Shown here: positions 8,717 to 17,818 of the stretch, piece after piece
Layout: every line of letters begins with the position of its first letter
Numbering within the stretch: position 1 is the first letter of the stretch
DNA from: Chryseobacterium shigense
Lineage (GTDB): Bacteria; Bacteroidota; Bacteroidia; Flavobacteriales; Weeksellaceae
Length of the DNA: 64,000 nucleotides
Assembly (NCBI RefSeq): GCF_900156575.1
Contig: NZ_FTNY01000002.1
Span: 496,001 to 560,000, forward strand
Reading direction: 5' to 3'
The notes under the pieces: generated by a model
What the model was told of the DNA's origin: nothing
The model's input: only the letters and a program-made list of their open reading frames with translations
Database searches by the model: none
Program-made: the position numbers and the translations under genes

Positions 8717-10774
8717 TTACCAGATTTTAATTCTTTCTTCCGGCGTTTTGTATAGTTTGTCTCCTTTTTTCACGTCGAATGCTTTGTAGAAAGCGTCAAC
8801 GTTGATCAGTGGACCAAAACTTCTGAAGTATCCCGGAGAATGCGGGTCAGTTTTCACCTGATTCACCATATATTTCTCACTTGATAAAGTTCTCCACACG
8901 GTTGCCCAGCTTAAGAAGAATCTCTGATCCTGAGAGAATCCGCTGATTTTCCCTGGATTTCCTTTATCTTTTAAGTACATCTGAAGCGCATCATAAGCAA
9001 TGTTTACTCCTCCTAAGTCAGCGATATTTTCACCGTTTGTGAAAGTTCCGTTGACGAAAGTTCCTTTTACCGGCTCGTATTTGTCATACTGAGCGGCAAG
9101 AGCTTTTGTTGCTTTTTCGAAGTTGGCTTTATCTTCCGGCGTCCACCAGTCTACCAGGTTTCCGTCTGCATCAAACTGAGCACCTGAATCATCAAATCCA
9201 TGGCTCATTTCGTGACCGATAACGGCACCAATTCCTCCGAAATTCACGGCAGCATCAGCTTTAGGATTAAAGAAAGGAGGCTGAAGGATGGCAGCAGGGA
9301 ACACGATTTCGTTGTTTACAGGGTTGTAGTAAGCATTAACCGTTTGTGGCGTCATTCCCCACTCTGTTTTATCAACAGCTTTTCCAATTTTTGCTAAATC
9401 TTTATTGTACTGCCATTCGCTGATGTTCTGAAGGTTTTTGTATAAAGTTCCACCTTTAGCTTCAGGAATGATCTCTAATTTCGAATAATCTTTCCACTTG
9501 TCCGGATAAGCAACTTTTACAGTAAACTTGTTCAGTTTAGTCATTGCTTTTTCTTTTGTTGTAGAAGACATCCACGCCAGGTTGTTGATGTGAACGGCAA
9601 AGCTTTTCTTTAAATAGTCGATCAGTTCCACCATCTGAGCTTTTGCTTCAGCCGGGAAGTATTTTTCAACGTATAATTTACCGAAAGCCTCGCCAAGAGA
9701 ACCATTGATAAGCTCAAATCCTCTTTTGTTCAATGCTCTCTGCTCCTGCTGGCCTCTTAGATATTTACCATAGAAACCAAATCTCATATTCCCCAGTTTT
9801 TCACTTAAGTAAGAAGCACTTCCGTGAATCATGTGGAATTTTAAATAATCCTTGATCACGGGAAGATTCTGAGCATTGACTAATTTATCAAAGTTTTTGT
9901 AATACCCGATTTCTCCAATGATTACTTTATCTGTACTCACCCCTACTTTTTTAAGATAAGCAGGAATATCAACGCCTTTTACCAATGTAGAAAGTTCAGC
10001 CATTGTTCTTGGGTTGTACTGAAGCGTGTTATCACGGCTCTGCTCGTTGGTAAGATAAGTCTGTGCAATGCTTTTTTCATAATCAACGATTCCTTTCGCC
10101 GCTGCATCAGCATTTTTATATCCTAGCTCAGTCAACATAGAAGCTACATATTTCTGATATTCAGCAATGGCTTCCGTATTTTTTTCGTTTACTTTCTGAT
10201 AGTAGTCTCTTCCTAAACCTAAAGAAGCATCTCCTAAGTAAACGGCATTCATTTTAGAGTCTTTAAGATCTGCATCCACACCCCATCCGTATAACGTATT
10301 TTCTCCGTCTTTCGTTACAGAGATCAGATAGTTCTGAAGGTCGGCAAGATTTTTAATCGCATCAATTTTATTCAGGTTAGCCTGAATAGGTTTGATCCCA
10401 TCTGCATTTCTCTTCTCCATATTCATGTAAGAAGCATACAGATCCTGAATTTTTTTCCCCTCGCTTCCGTCTGCAAATTTATCTTTCAGAAGAGAGTTCA
10501 AAATAGTCATGGAATTGTTGTCTGTATCTTCAGCCAGTTTGTTGAAACTACCCCAAGTTGGTTTATCAGACGGAATTTTGGCGGTTTTCATCCAAGTTCC
10601 GCTTACGTAGTTATAAAAATCATCCTGTGGACGTACAGAAGTATCCATAAGGCTCATATCTAAGCCTTTATCGGTGCTGTTAACTGCTGTTTTCACGGCT
10701 TTAGCCTGTCCGTTCACGGTATTAAGTGAACAAACACCTGCCAATAAAAACAAAGAAAGCGTAAGTTTTTTCAT
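8717..10774 (-). CDS. M13-family metallopeptidase (neprilysin/PepO type), secreted
   Basis: A 685-residue paralogue of the neighbouring peptidase, similar along its whole length. It has the same opening (VRPQDDFYNYVSGTW), zinc motif HEMSH in GHEMSHGFDD, ENIADLGG for the third ligand, DPHSPGYFR and the terminal IKIW. Unlike its neighbour it has a type I signal (MKKLTLSLFLLAGVCSLNTV, then NGQA) and no lipobox cysteine, so it is probably released to the periplasm or outside. I take the ATG at 10774; the 14 upstream codons lack signal character. A -7-like box (TAAATTTG, 10783-10790) lies just upstream. The pair looks like an old tandem duplication. Confidence 0.95.
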   Translation of the reverse strand: MKKLTLSLFLLAGVCSLNTVNGQAKAVKTAVNSTDKGLDMSLMDTSVRPQDDFYNYVSGTWMKTAKIPSDKPTWGSFNKLAEDTDNNSMTILNSLLKDKFADGSEGKKIQDLYASYMNMEKRNADGIKPIQANLNKIDAIKNLADLQNYLISVTKDGENTLYGWGVDADLKDSKMNAVYLGDASLGLGRDYYQKVNEKNTEAIAEYQKYVASMLTELGYKNADAAAKGIVDYEKSIAQTYLTNEQSRDNTLQYNPRTMAELSTLVKGVDIPAYLKKVGVSTDKVIIGEIGYYKNFDKLVNAQNLPVIKDYLKFHMIHGSASYLSEKLGNMRFGFYGKYLRGQQEQRALNKRGFELINGSLGEAFGKLYVEKYFPAEAKAQMVELIDYLKKSFAVHINNLAWMSSTTKEKAMTKLNKFTVKVAYPDKWKDYSKLEIIPEAKGGTLYKNLQNISEWQYNKDLAKIGKAVDKTEWGMTPQTVNAYYNPVNNEIVFPAAILQPPFFNPKADAAVNFGGIGAVIGHEMSHGFDDSGAQFDADGNLVDWWTPEDKANFEKATKALAAQYDKYEPVKGTFVNGTFTNGENIADLGGVNIAYDALQMYLKDKGNPGKISGFSQDQRFFLSWATVWRTLSSEKYMVNQVKTDPHSPGYFRSFGPLINVDAFYKAFDVKKGDKLYKTPEERIKIW

Positions 10775-10782
10775 TATGATAG

Positions 10783-10790
10783 CAAATTTA
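10783..10790 (-). promoter_or_regulatory. Candidate -7 box for the second M13 peptidase
   Basis: TAAATTTG on the minus strand matches the Bacteroidota -7 consensus TAnnTTTG and ends 8 bases before the chosen ATG. I see no matching -33 element at the normal distance, so this is tentative. Confidence 0.4.
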
Positions 10791-10851
10791 TAGTATAGGT
10801 CTGTTTTTTTTATCATTTGTTACTTTTACAAATAACAAATTTAAACAAATA

Positions 10852-13800
10852 TCAGGAAGCAGCGATCTCTTTTACATTTCCGGTTCTTTTTAAAAATCCC
10901 CAGGCCTGCATTTCTCCTTTCAAAGCTTTTCTTAAACTTCTGAATAACACGATATACATTAACCATCGGTACCCGAAACGCTGCGGAATCACATAGAGCA
11001 AGCCTGTTAACTTTTCCCGCTGCATAATAAATGCCGCCAGTGCCAGAGAAGCGTCTACCAGAAGAAAGATCAGGTAATACGTAAATATTTTTCCGCCATT
11101 TCCTGATAAAATTCCAAAGAACATAATCACATCTGCCAAAGGTGAAAAGAAAGGAATGATATATTGAAACAGTAAAATATTCGGCATCGCCCAAAGTCCA
11201 AGTCCTTTGTATTTCGGATTGAGGAAGGTCTGGCGTTGTTTCCAGAACATCTGCATAATCCCATAGGTCCAGCGGAAGCGTTGTTTTAAAAACTGTTTTA
11301 CACTTTCAGGTGCTTCCGTCACGGCAACAGCTCTGTTTTCATTGGCAACAGTATATCCGGCTTTTAAAATCTTTACTGTAATGTCACAGTCTTCCGCCAG
11401 TGTATCGGAAGCATAGCCCCCCGCTTCAGTGATCACGGATTTTTTGAATGCTCCGATTGCCCCCGGAATCACAGTAATAGCATTGATGTGAGCATAAGCC
11501 AGCCTGTCGAAATTCTGACTGGTGGTATATTCTATAGACTGCCATCTGGTGAGCCAGTTCACCGTGTTTCCTACTTTTACATTGCCTGCAACGGCTGCTA
11601 TCTTTTCCTCAGGGTCTGAGTTCAAAAATCTTGCGATCAGATATTTTACAGCATTACGTTCTAGCTGCGTATCTGCATCAATACACACAACATATTCCGC
11701 ATCGGTTTGCGAAATTCCAAAATTCAGGGCGGTTGCTTTTCCACCGTTTGATTTAGTGAAAATTTTCAGTTTCGGATGGTTTGAGAATGCTTCATTTGCT
11801 TTTTCATATGTTGAATCTTTACTTCCATCATCCACCATAATGATGTCGAAATTCGGATAGGTTTGTTTCAATAAATTATTCAGGGAAGAAATAATATTCA
11901 CTTCTTCATTATACGCAGGAACAATGATGGATACTTTGGGATAGTTTTCCAACACAGGAAAATCACCCAGCGTTTTTTCTTTTTTTCTTTCTTTAAAAGC
12001 CCAATACATCATAAACATCAACCTTATAAGACCTAAGCCTATAAACAGGGTAAAAAGTGCCACCAGAAAATGACTTAAGCCGTAGATGGCTGTAGCCAGA
12101 ACCAAATTGAGCTGCATGACATAGTATGATCTTGTTTTGGGAACTTCCGGCATCAGTACACTTTTGCTTTTGTGCAAAATACTGGCAAGATTCGTAAAAT
12201 GATAGCCTTGTTTCTGAAGTGCCGGGATCAGGATTTTAAGAGCCTTCACAGTTTCTTCTCTTGTATCTCCACCTGCATCATGCAGAAGAATAATATTTCC
12301 CCGTTCCTGTTTAATCCCTGCCATTACGCGCTTAATGATTTCATCTGATTTTATTCCGGGCTGCCAGTCTTCGGGGTCAATACTTTCTCCGATATCCAGA
12401 TAGTTTTGCTGTCTCGCCAATGCTACTGGAATAATTTCCTCTGAAGTGGTAGGTTCAGAATCGGCATTGTAAGGTGCTCTGAACAGAATAGTACTGTGTC
12501 CGGTTACGCATTCGATAAGCAGTCTTGTGAGTTTCATTTCAAGCAGTGCTCTTTCGGGACTTACTTTAGCTACGTTTTCGTGCGTAAAGGTATGGTTGCC
12601 GATCTCATGGCCTTCACGGTAAATTCTTTTAACCAATGGAAGATTTCTTTCAGCATTAAGTCCTACAAGAAAGAATGCGGCAGGCACATGATATTTTGAC
12701 AGAATATCGAGAATCTGCGGTGTATAGGTCTCATCCGGACCGTCATCAAAGGTCAGAACCAACTCTTTCTGGGGGGCTTCCCCATATTTTTTCACTTCGT
12801 ACGAACTTGGATAGGTGATATAATTCTCGTCTGTAATTATTTTTTCTTTCGGATCTATTTCCAGGGCAATTTTTCCGTCATGAGGGGTATTCAGAACATC
12901 CAGTACTTCTCCGTCTCCGATGTAGTCTACCATCGTCTGCCCTTTTACATTTTCCAGAGTTTTTAAATTAAACTTAGGAAGACCGGCTGAGGTAAGATCT
13001 TTATCATAGAAATTCCAGATTCTGCTGTCTTCACTCCCCAGTCTCCAAACCGCTGTTCCTGCCAAAGGATATTCAGAGGAAAAACGCATGGTATTGAAAA
13101 TAGAGGCCGCATCGTTGAAGAACACCGTGTGGGTATTTTTTTTAGAATCTGTGTAGGAGTAATTTAAATTGAATGTATTATCATCAAAATTAATATCCGC
13201 TTTACTGGCACTGGCTTTTGTAATCGCCTGCATATAAGTAACGGAGGTATTATCTTCTTTATTGGTACTCCAGTCATATCCATAAGCTCCCAATCCCAGA
13301 ATTATTTTTTCCGGCGATGTTTTTTTCAGTATTTTTTCAGTCTGTGCTTCGATCCATTTCTGAGAAGAAACCGGGCCGGCATCACTATCTACGGCATATT
13401 CATCATAAGCCATCAGGATAAAGTAATCTACATACGGATTCAGTTTCTGGATATTGTAATCGTCATTATCCGTCATAATATCCATGGTCACCAGTAGTTT
13501 GTTCTGTTTGAAAGTTTCTGAAAGTTCTTTCATAAAGGCAATGAGATATTTATCAGAATCGAGATTCATATCCTCAAAGTCAATGTTGATTCCTTTAAAA
13601 TGGAATTTCTGACACTGCAGGGTAAGTTTCTGAATAAGTTGTGTTCTTCTTTGAGGATCTTTCAGAACTTTCCCAAGACCCTCAGAACGGAATTCCCGGT
13701 CTGAATTATTACTTAAAATAGGCATGGCGGCCACTCCGGTTCTTTTGATGATTTTGTAGCCTTCAGGATCTATGTTGGTCTTTAAATCTCCCGTTTTGGG

Positions 13801-14250
13801 ATCAAGAAAAAACCATTCGGGAAAAACGAGATTGATGTGTCTGATATTTCTTTTCAGAGACATCAGTGACTGTGGGTCCCAGGCCACGTAGAATGCCGAG
13901 CGTATTCCACCGGGAAACTGGGACCAGTTTCTGTTTTGGTTTTTGAGTCTTTCGGCTCTTGCCTGCTGGATTTTAGCCAGACTGGTATGCATCGTTTTTT
14001 CAGAAATAAAACTTCTGAAACCTTTGTATTCTTTGGATATTTTATTCTCCTGAAGATAGGGTTTACTGGCAGTAATTACGGCCTTGTAGTCTTCTTTAAA
14101 AGGAATTTTCGGGCTTTTTTCCAGTTTCATCATCAGCCCTAAAGCAAGAACGAGCAATACGGCCACGAAAATAAAAATACGACTTCCCCACTGTACGCTT
14201 CTCCAGCGTTTTTTACTGTCAGTCTGAAAAATCTGTTTTGAGTCTTTCAC
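10852..14250 (-). CDS. GH18-like / polysaccharide deacetylase / GT2 glycosyltransferase fusion
   Basis: A 1132-residue, three-domain membrane protein. After an N-terminal membrane segment (about 24-40) comes a GH18-like barrel (about 90-410) with INIDFEDM at 222-229. Next is a NodB deacetylase domain (about 495-690) with LTFDDGPDE and HEIGNHTFTHE. After a membrane segment (about 710-750) follows a processive family 2 glycosyltransferase with IIVPAYNEE, DDG (807-809), DAD (858-860), EDCD (953-956) and QRFRW (990-994), ending in several membrane spans. The set resembles a one-chain version of a PgaC-type synthase plus PgaB-type deacetylase/hydrolase, so it probably makes and trims an N-acetylhexosamine polymer. 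The polymer itself is not shown by the sequence. It sits between cinA and the peptidases on the same strand. Confidence 0.9.
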   Translation of the reverse strand: MKDSKQIFQTDSKKRWRSVQWGSRIFIFVAVLLVLALGLMMKLEKSPKIPFKEDYKAVITASKPYLQENKISKEYKGFRSFISEKTMHTSLAKIQQARAERLKNQNRNWSQFPGGIRSAFYVAWDPQSLMSLKRNIRHINLVFPEWFFLDPKTGDLKTNIDPEGYKIIKRTGVAAMPILSNNSDREFRSEGLGKVLKDPQRRTQLIQKLTLQCQKFHFKGINIDFEDMNLDSDKYLIAFMKELSETFKQNKLLVTMDIMTDNDDYNIQKLNPYVDYFILMAYDEYAVDSDAGPVSSQKWIEAQTEKILKKTSPEKIILGLGAYGYDWSTNKEDNTSVTYMQAITKASASKADINFDDNTFNLNYSYTDSKKNTHTVFFNDAASIFNTMRFSSEYPLAGTAVWRLGSEDSRIWNFYDKDLTSAGLPKFNLKTLENVKGQTMVDYIGDGEVLDVLNTPHDGKIALEIDPKEKIITDENYITYPSSYEVKKYGEAPQKELVLTFDDGPDETYTPQILDILSKYHVPAAFFLVGLNAERNLPLVKRIYREGHEIGNHTFTHENVAKVSPERALLEMKLTRLLIECVTGHSTILFRAPYNADSEPTTSEEIIPVALARQQNYLDIGESIDPEDWQPGIKSDEIIKRVMAGIKQERGNIILLHDAGGDTREETVKALKILIPALQKQGYHFTNLASILHKSKSVLMPEVPKTRSYYVMQLNLVLATAIYGLSHFLVALFTLFIGLGLIRLMFMMYWAFKERKKEKTLGDFPVLENYPKVSIIVPAYNEEVNIISSLNNLLKQTYPNFDIIMVDDGSKDSTYEKANEAFSNHPKLKIFTKSNGGKATALNFGISQTDAEYVVCIDADTQLERNAVKYLIARFLNSDPEEKIAAVAGNVKVGNTVNWLTRWQSIEYTTSQNFDRLAYAHINAITVIPGAIGAFKKSVITEAGGYASDTLAEDCDITVKILKAGYTVANENRAVAVTEAPESVKQFLKQRFRWTYGIMQMFWKQRQTFLNPKYKGLGLWAMPNILLFQYIIPFFSPLADVIMFFGILSGNGGKIFTYYLIFLLVDASLALAAFIMQREKLTGLLYVIPQRFGYRWLMYIVLFRSLRKALKGEMQAWGFLKRTGNVKEIAAS

Positions 14251-14337
14251 GTTATGAAATTTATTATAGAGATCTCAAAAAGCGTGAAAAAGAGTATTCA
14301 TTTTAATTAAAATAAAATTAAAAAAAACAACTGGCTG

Positions 14338-15588
14338 TTATCTATTAATAAGAAGCCCTACCAAATCCTGGATAATTTTCTGTGAAACAAAATTCATAAA
14401 ATCAAGTCTGTCTAAATGAGGCATATACAATTTTGAAGTCACTTCCTGGTCTTTGATGCGTATGCTGTAGAACACAGTCCCTACCTCATTGCCATCCTCT
14501 CCTTTTCCGGGACCTGCTACTCCTGTTGTGGATAAGGAAATATCGGTATCAAATAATCTCTGACAACCTTTTGCCATTTCGCTGGCCACCTGTTCACTGA
14601 CTACGGTAAACTCGTCTACCGTCTCTTTAGAAACTTTTAAAATCTCGATTTTCTTTTCTGTGGCATATGGTATAATACCTGCAATAAAATATTTTGAACT
14701 TCCGGCAGTGGAGGTAATCATTTTGGCCAGCTCACCGCCCGTACAACTTTCTGCTGTTGAAATGGTCAGATTTCTTTCCATAAGAATTTCTGCAAGGATT
14801 TTCTCTATTTTATCTTCTGTGACTGCAATAACATGGTCTTTTACCAAAGGAAGAAGTTTTTGAATTTCATCTTCAGCCTGCTTTTTAAGGGCAGACTCAT
14901 CATCTCCGGAGGCAGTGAGCCTGAGCTTTACACGCGTTCCTACCGGAAGATAGGATAATGAAAGGTTTTCAGGAAGTGCAAGTTCCCAGTCTTCAATGGT
15001 ATCTGCGAGAATACTCTCAGGAATTCCTACTACAGAAACAATTCTGGTATAGATATAGTAAAGGTTGAATTTTTCTTTTAAATAAGGAACAATCTGGTCT
15101 CTGATCAATGGCTTTACTTCATAAGGAACACCCGGAAGGCTGAAACATAATTTTCCGTCCTGCTCCATCATCATACAAGGTGCAGTCCCGAAATGATTTT
15201 GAAAAACCACAGATTTCGTAGGAACGAAAGCCTGCTCTCTGTTTCTTTCGAGAATATCAGTACGGCCCCGTCTTTCCATATAGTTTTTAAGGTGGTTGAA
15301 GGTCACCTCATCGAGCGCAATTTCATCATTGAAATATTCGGCCAGTGCTTTTTTGGTTTTATCATCGCGTGTCGGACCTAGTCCTCCTGTGGTGATGATG
15401 AGGTCGCCTATCTCAAAAGCAGCTTTTAAAGTATTTTTAATGGTCCCGATTTCATCTGAAATTGTGAAAATCTGTGTCACCTGTATGCCTATATTTTTAA
15501 GTTCAGTGGCAATAAAATTAGAATTGGTATCAACGGTGTTTCCGGACAGGATTTCGTCACCGATAGTAATCAGAACAGCTTTTTCCAT
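14338..15588 (-). CDS. cinA: CinA-family competence/damage-inducible protein, nicotinamide-nucleotide amidase
   Basis: A 416-residue two-domain protein. The N-terminal molybdopterin-binding-like (COG1058) half has GDEILSGNTVDTNS and TTGGLGPTRDDKT. The C-terminal half has the NMN deamidase signature TAESCTGG and the later TTGVAGPGKG. CinA deamidates nicotinamide mononucleotide in NAD recycling, and the N-terminal half often carries ADP-ribose pyrophosphatase activity. Length is standard. It is the upstream neighbour of the polysaccharide fusion gene, with an 87-base gap. Confidence 0.95.
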   Translation of the reverse strand: MEKAVLITIGDEILSGNTVDTNSNFIATELKNIGIQVTQIFTISDEIGTIKNTLKAAFEIGDLIITTGGLGPTRDDKTKKALAEYFNDEIALDEVTFNHLKNYMERRGRTDILERNREQAFVPTKSVVFQNHFGTAPCMMMEQDGKLCFSLPGVPYEVKPLIRDQIVPYLKEKFNLYYIYTRIVSVVGIPESILADTIEDWELALPENLSLSYLPVGTRVKLRLTASGDDESALKKQAEDEIQKLLPLVKDHVIAVTEDKIEKILAEILMERNLTISTAESCTGGELAKMITSTAGSSKYFIAGIIPYATEKKIEILKVSKETVDEFTVVSEQVASEMAKGCQRLFDTDISLSTTGVAGPGKGEDGNEVGTVFYSIRIKDQEVTSKLYMPHLDRLDFMNFVSQKIIQDLVGLLINR

Positions 15589-15664
15589 ATATAAATTCTT
15601 GAAAGAAAATGTCCTGCAAATGACGGAAAAATCTATGGCTGCGACAACATAAAATGATTTTTTC

Positions 15665-15672
15665 TATCTTTG
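15665..15672 (+). promoter_or_regulatory. -7 box upstream of the 15706 gene
   Basis: TATCTTTG matches the Bacteroidota -7 consensus and lies 33 bases before the ATG of the following gene, a normal leader length. No clear -33 element is seen. Confidence 0.55.
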
Positions 15673-15705
15673 GCTGATACTGTTTAAAACTATAATTATT
15701 CGGCG

Positions 15706-16179
15706 ATGGCAAAATATGATGATGCTTCCTGGCACTATGGCGGAGAATATCCGGAAAATTTACCTGATGAAAATGCAGCGACCCATATCGGAATGTTTCT
15801 GGCATGGTGCATCAACAACGATCTGATCTCTGAAGAGCTTGCGGAAGATTCTGCTGATGAGATCCAAAGTGTAAAAAGACGTGAAATGACAGGAGGAGAA
15901 TTCCTGATTGATGTATGCGATGAAAAGTTCAGCGAGTATGATCTCAGTGCTCAGGGCAATGGTTTTGCACAGGCTTATTATAATGATGGTACCGCATTTG
16001 GGAAGAAATTCAATTCTTTTGCAGATGATTATTCAGAAACTTTTGACAGAAAAGCAGAAGAAAATAATTTTGAATACGAATCTTTCTATCATGTAGAAGA
16101 TACTTATGAAAATTATGATCTCATAAAACCGCTAATCGATCAGCGTTTTGAAGAGTGGAAAGAGTTTGCAGGGGTTTAG
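15706..16179 (+). CDS. Conserved hypothetical protein (DUF7832-like)
   Basis: A 157-residue, very acidic soluble protein without signal peptide or membrane segments. The N-terminus (KYDDASWHYGGEYPENLP, then THIGMFLAWC) is the conserved block of a family I believe is DUF7832, whose function is unknown. Some immunity-type proteins share this look, but nothing toxin-like is next to it. It stands alone, divergent from cinA, with a -7 box 33 bases upstream. Confidence 0.65.
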   Translation: MAKYDDASWHYGGEYPENLPDENAATHIGMFLAWCINNDLISEELAEDSADEIQSVKRREMTGGEFLIDVCDEKFSEYDLSAQGNGFAQAYYNDGTAFGKKFNSFADDYSETFDRKAEENNFEYESFYHVEDTYENYDLIKPLIDQRFEEWKEFAGV

Positions 16180-16278
16180 GGTACATGAATGTGAAAAAAA
16201 GTTGCTGCTTGAAAGTAACTAAGAATACCCTTTAAATAGTCTGAAGCCTGACATTGAAATATTGAATCAGAAAAATAT

Positions 16279-16308
16279 CTGGTGGCTTCGGGTTACCTCA
16301 GCCACCAG
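16279..16308 (-). terminator. Hairpin, possible weak terminator of the lipocalin gene
   Basis: A 9-bp stem (CTGGTGGCT with AGCCACCAG) closes a 12-base loop. On the minus strand it is followed by an ATATTTTTC tract, so it could end the lipocalin transcript about 107 bases past its stop. Confidence 0.4.
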
Positions 16309-16316
16309 TAATACTA

Positions 16317-16376
16317 TCTGAATATCTGATGTTATGTCTGACATCTGATATCTAACATCTGACGTCTAATATCTAT
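16317..16376. repeat. Degenerate tandem ATCTGA/ATCTAA micro-repeats
   Basis: The 60 bases contain repeated variants of 10-12 bases such as ATCTGATGTT, ATCTGATATCT, AACATCTGACG and TCTAATATCT. They are irregular and lie in the intergenic gap before the lipocalin gene. Confidence 0.6.
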
Positions 16377-16414
16377 CTTTCATCAAAAATCTTAATTCCT
16401 GACTCTGTCAAGGC

Positions 16415-16954
16415 TTAATTATGTTTCACCCAGATCAGCTCATCTGTGTTATAGCCAATTTTTTTTGCTTTTTCAATGAAACGTTGCTTAATACTATCAG
16501 GAATAGAGGGTGTTCTTGACAAAATCCATAAATATTTCAAGCTGCTTCCTGCCACTAATGAATACTGATAATCTTCATCGATATCAATAACATTATATCC
16601 GGCCCAGATGGGTTTGAAAAATGAAACTTTAAGACGGGCTTCCGTTTTGTCTTTTACGAATCGGGCTTCTCCGATCGATTCTTTGTGCTCCTTTTTTACA
16701 TAATCATACCCTTTATTGTCTACACGAATGGAACCATCAGCGTTCTCCGAATATTCGGCAGTAACATTGTCCATGTTTTTTTCGAATCTGTAATCGAAAC
16801 GGGCAATTTCATACCATTTTCCGAGATATTTTTTAGCATCAAAATTAGTCACCGCTGCTGCTCCTTTTGGAATTCCTGCAGAACATGAACTATAAATAAT
16901 AAGACCTAAAACTCCCAGAGTCACCGGAATAGCAATTTTCTTAAACGTTTTCAT
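16415..16954 (-). CDS. blc: Lipocalin (Blc-type), probable lipoprotein
   Basis: A 179-residue protein with an N-terminal hydrophobic signal and a lipobox-like YSSCSAG, followed by the lipocalin GxW motif in KKYLGKWYEIARFDYRFE. Later motifs VDNKGY and the final LWILSRTP fit the bacterial Blc/apolipoprotein D group, which binds lysophospholipids or fatty acids at the outer membrane. Length is typical. It is monocistronic. Confidence 0.9.
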   Translation of the reverse strand: MKTFKKIAIPVTLGVLGLIIYSSCSAGIPKGAAAVTNFDAKKYLGKWYEIARFDYRFEKNMDNVTAEYSENADGSIRVDNKGYDYVKKEHKESIGEARFVKDKTEARLKVSFFKPIWAGYNVIDIDEDYQYSLVAGSSLKYLWILSRTPSIPDSIKQRFIEKAKKIGYNTDELIWVKHN

Positions 16955-17026
16955 AATTAGATATTTTGAATGATTGCCATGAAAACGTCAAAAACAATGC
17001 CTTTAAGCTTTAAATAGAAATAAATT

Positions 17027-17761
17027 CTATGAAAAAACCTTTAGAAACTGATCTTTAAAGCTACCGGACACCTCAATTTCCGTATGATCAGAAAGCATTA
17101 TCGTCCCACTTTTATGATAGGATTTTACAAATCTGGTGTTGATAATATGAGAACGATGAACTCTGACAAAAGGATTTTCCAGAAGGTCATCGAAATGCTT
17201 CAGAAAACGGCATACCATCTTTTTTGAACCGTCGCTAAGACAGACCTGTGTAAAGTTTCCATCTGCCTGGAGCCTCAGAATATCTTCTGTTTTTACAACA
17301 TCGAATCCCTGAAGTGTGGGAAGGATCAGCTGTTGTTTTTCAGGTTTTAATTTTAAATTTTCAAGAAGAATTTTATTTCTATTAAGTTCCTCTTTACTTT
17401 CAAGGCTTTCTGCTACTTTATTCACTGCCAAAATAAGTTCCTGAATATCAATGGGTTTTAAAATATAATAACTGGCGGATTTATTGAGTGCCTGAAGAGA
17501 ATATTGTGAAAATGCGGTGATAAAAATCGTTTCGTAAGAAAATTCTTTAGTGGCTTCCAGCACGTCAAAGGCATTTCCGAAGGGCATTTCTACATCCAGA
17601 AAGACCAGCTGAGGTTGCTTTTCGGCAATCAGCGGAACGGCTTCTTTAATGTTTTCAGCCTCGCCCAGGATTTCTACCTGTGGACAGTATTTTGTAAGGT
17701 AGTTTCTCAGAACTTCCCGTGCAATAATCTCATCGTCTACGATTATGGATTTTATTTTCAT
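17027..17761 (-). CDS. LytTR-family response regulator
   Basis: A 244-residue regulator with an N-terminal receiver domain (VDDEIIAREVL; phospho-acceptor aspartate in LVFLDVEMP) and a C-terminal LytTR DNA-binding domain (about 145-244, with RLQADGNFTQV and VRVHRSHIIN). LytTR proteins bind pairs of short direct repeats about two helix turns apart. It shares strand and probable operon with the histidine kinase at 18549-20348 and a secreted protein between them. Direct repeats of matching geometry at 20389-20416, 20609-20636 and 21437-21464 are its likely targets. Confidence 0.93.
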   Translation of the reverse strand: MKIKSIIVDDEIIAREVLRNYLTKYCPQVEILGEAENIKEAVPLIAEKQPQLVFLDVEMPFGNAFDVLEATKEFSYETIFITAFSQYSLQALNKSASYYILKPIDIQELILAVNKVAESLESKEELNRNKILLENLKLKPEKQQLILPTLQGFDVVKTEDILRLQADGNFTQVCLSDGSKKMVCRFLKHFDDLLENPFVRVHRSHIINTRFVKSYHKSGTIMLSDHTEIEVSGSFKDQFLKVFS

Positions 17762-17818
17762 TTTTTTCAGATTACAGGTTGCAGATCAAAAGGAGCAGGT
17801 ATTGGGTGAGTTAATCGT

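Noticed and set aside
10841..11194. Open frame of 117 codons overlapping the end of the glycosyltransferase fusion
   Set aside because: Same strand, other frame; no family features and fully inside a well-supported gene.
16317..16376. Repeats that could suggest a CRISPR array
   Set aside because: Units are 10-12 bases, irregular, and have no spacers or cas genes.
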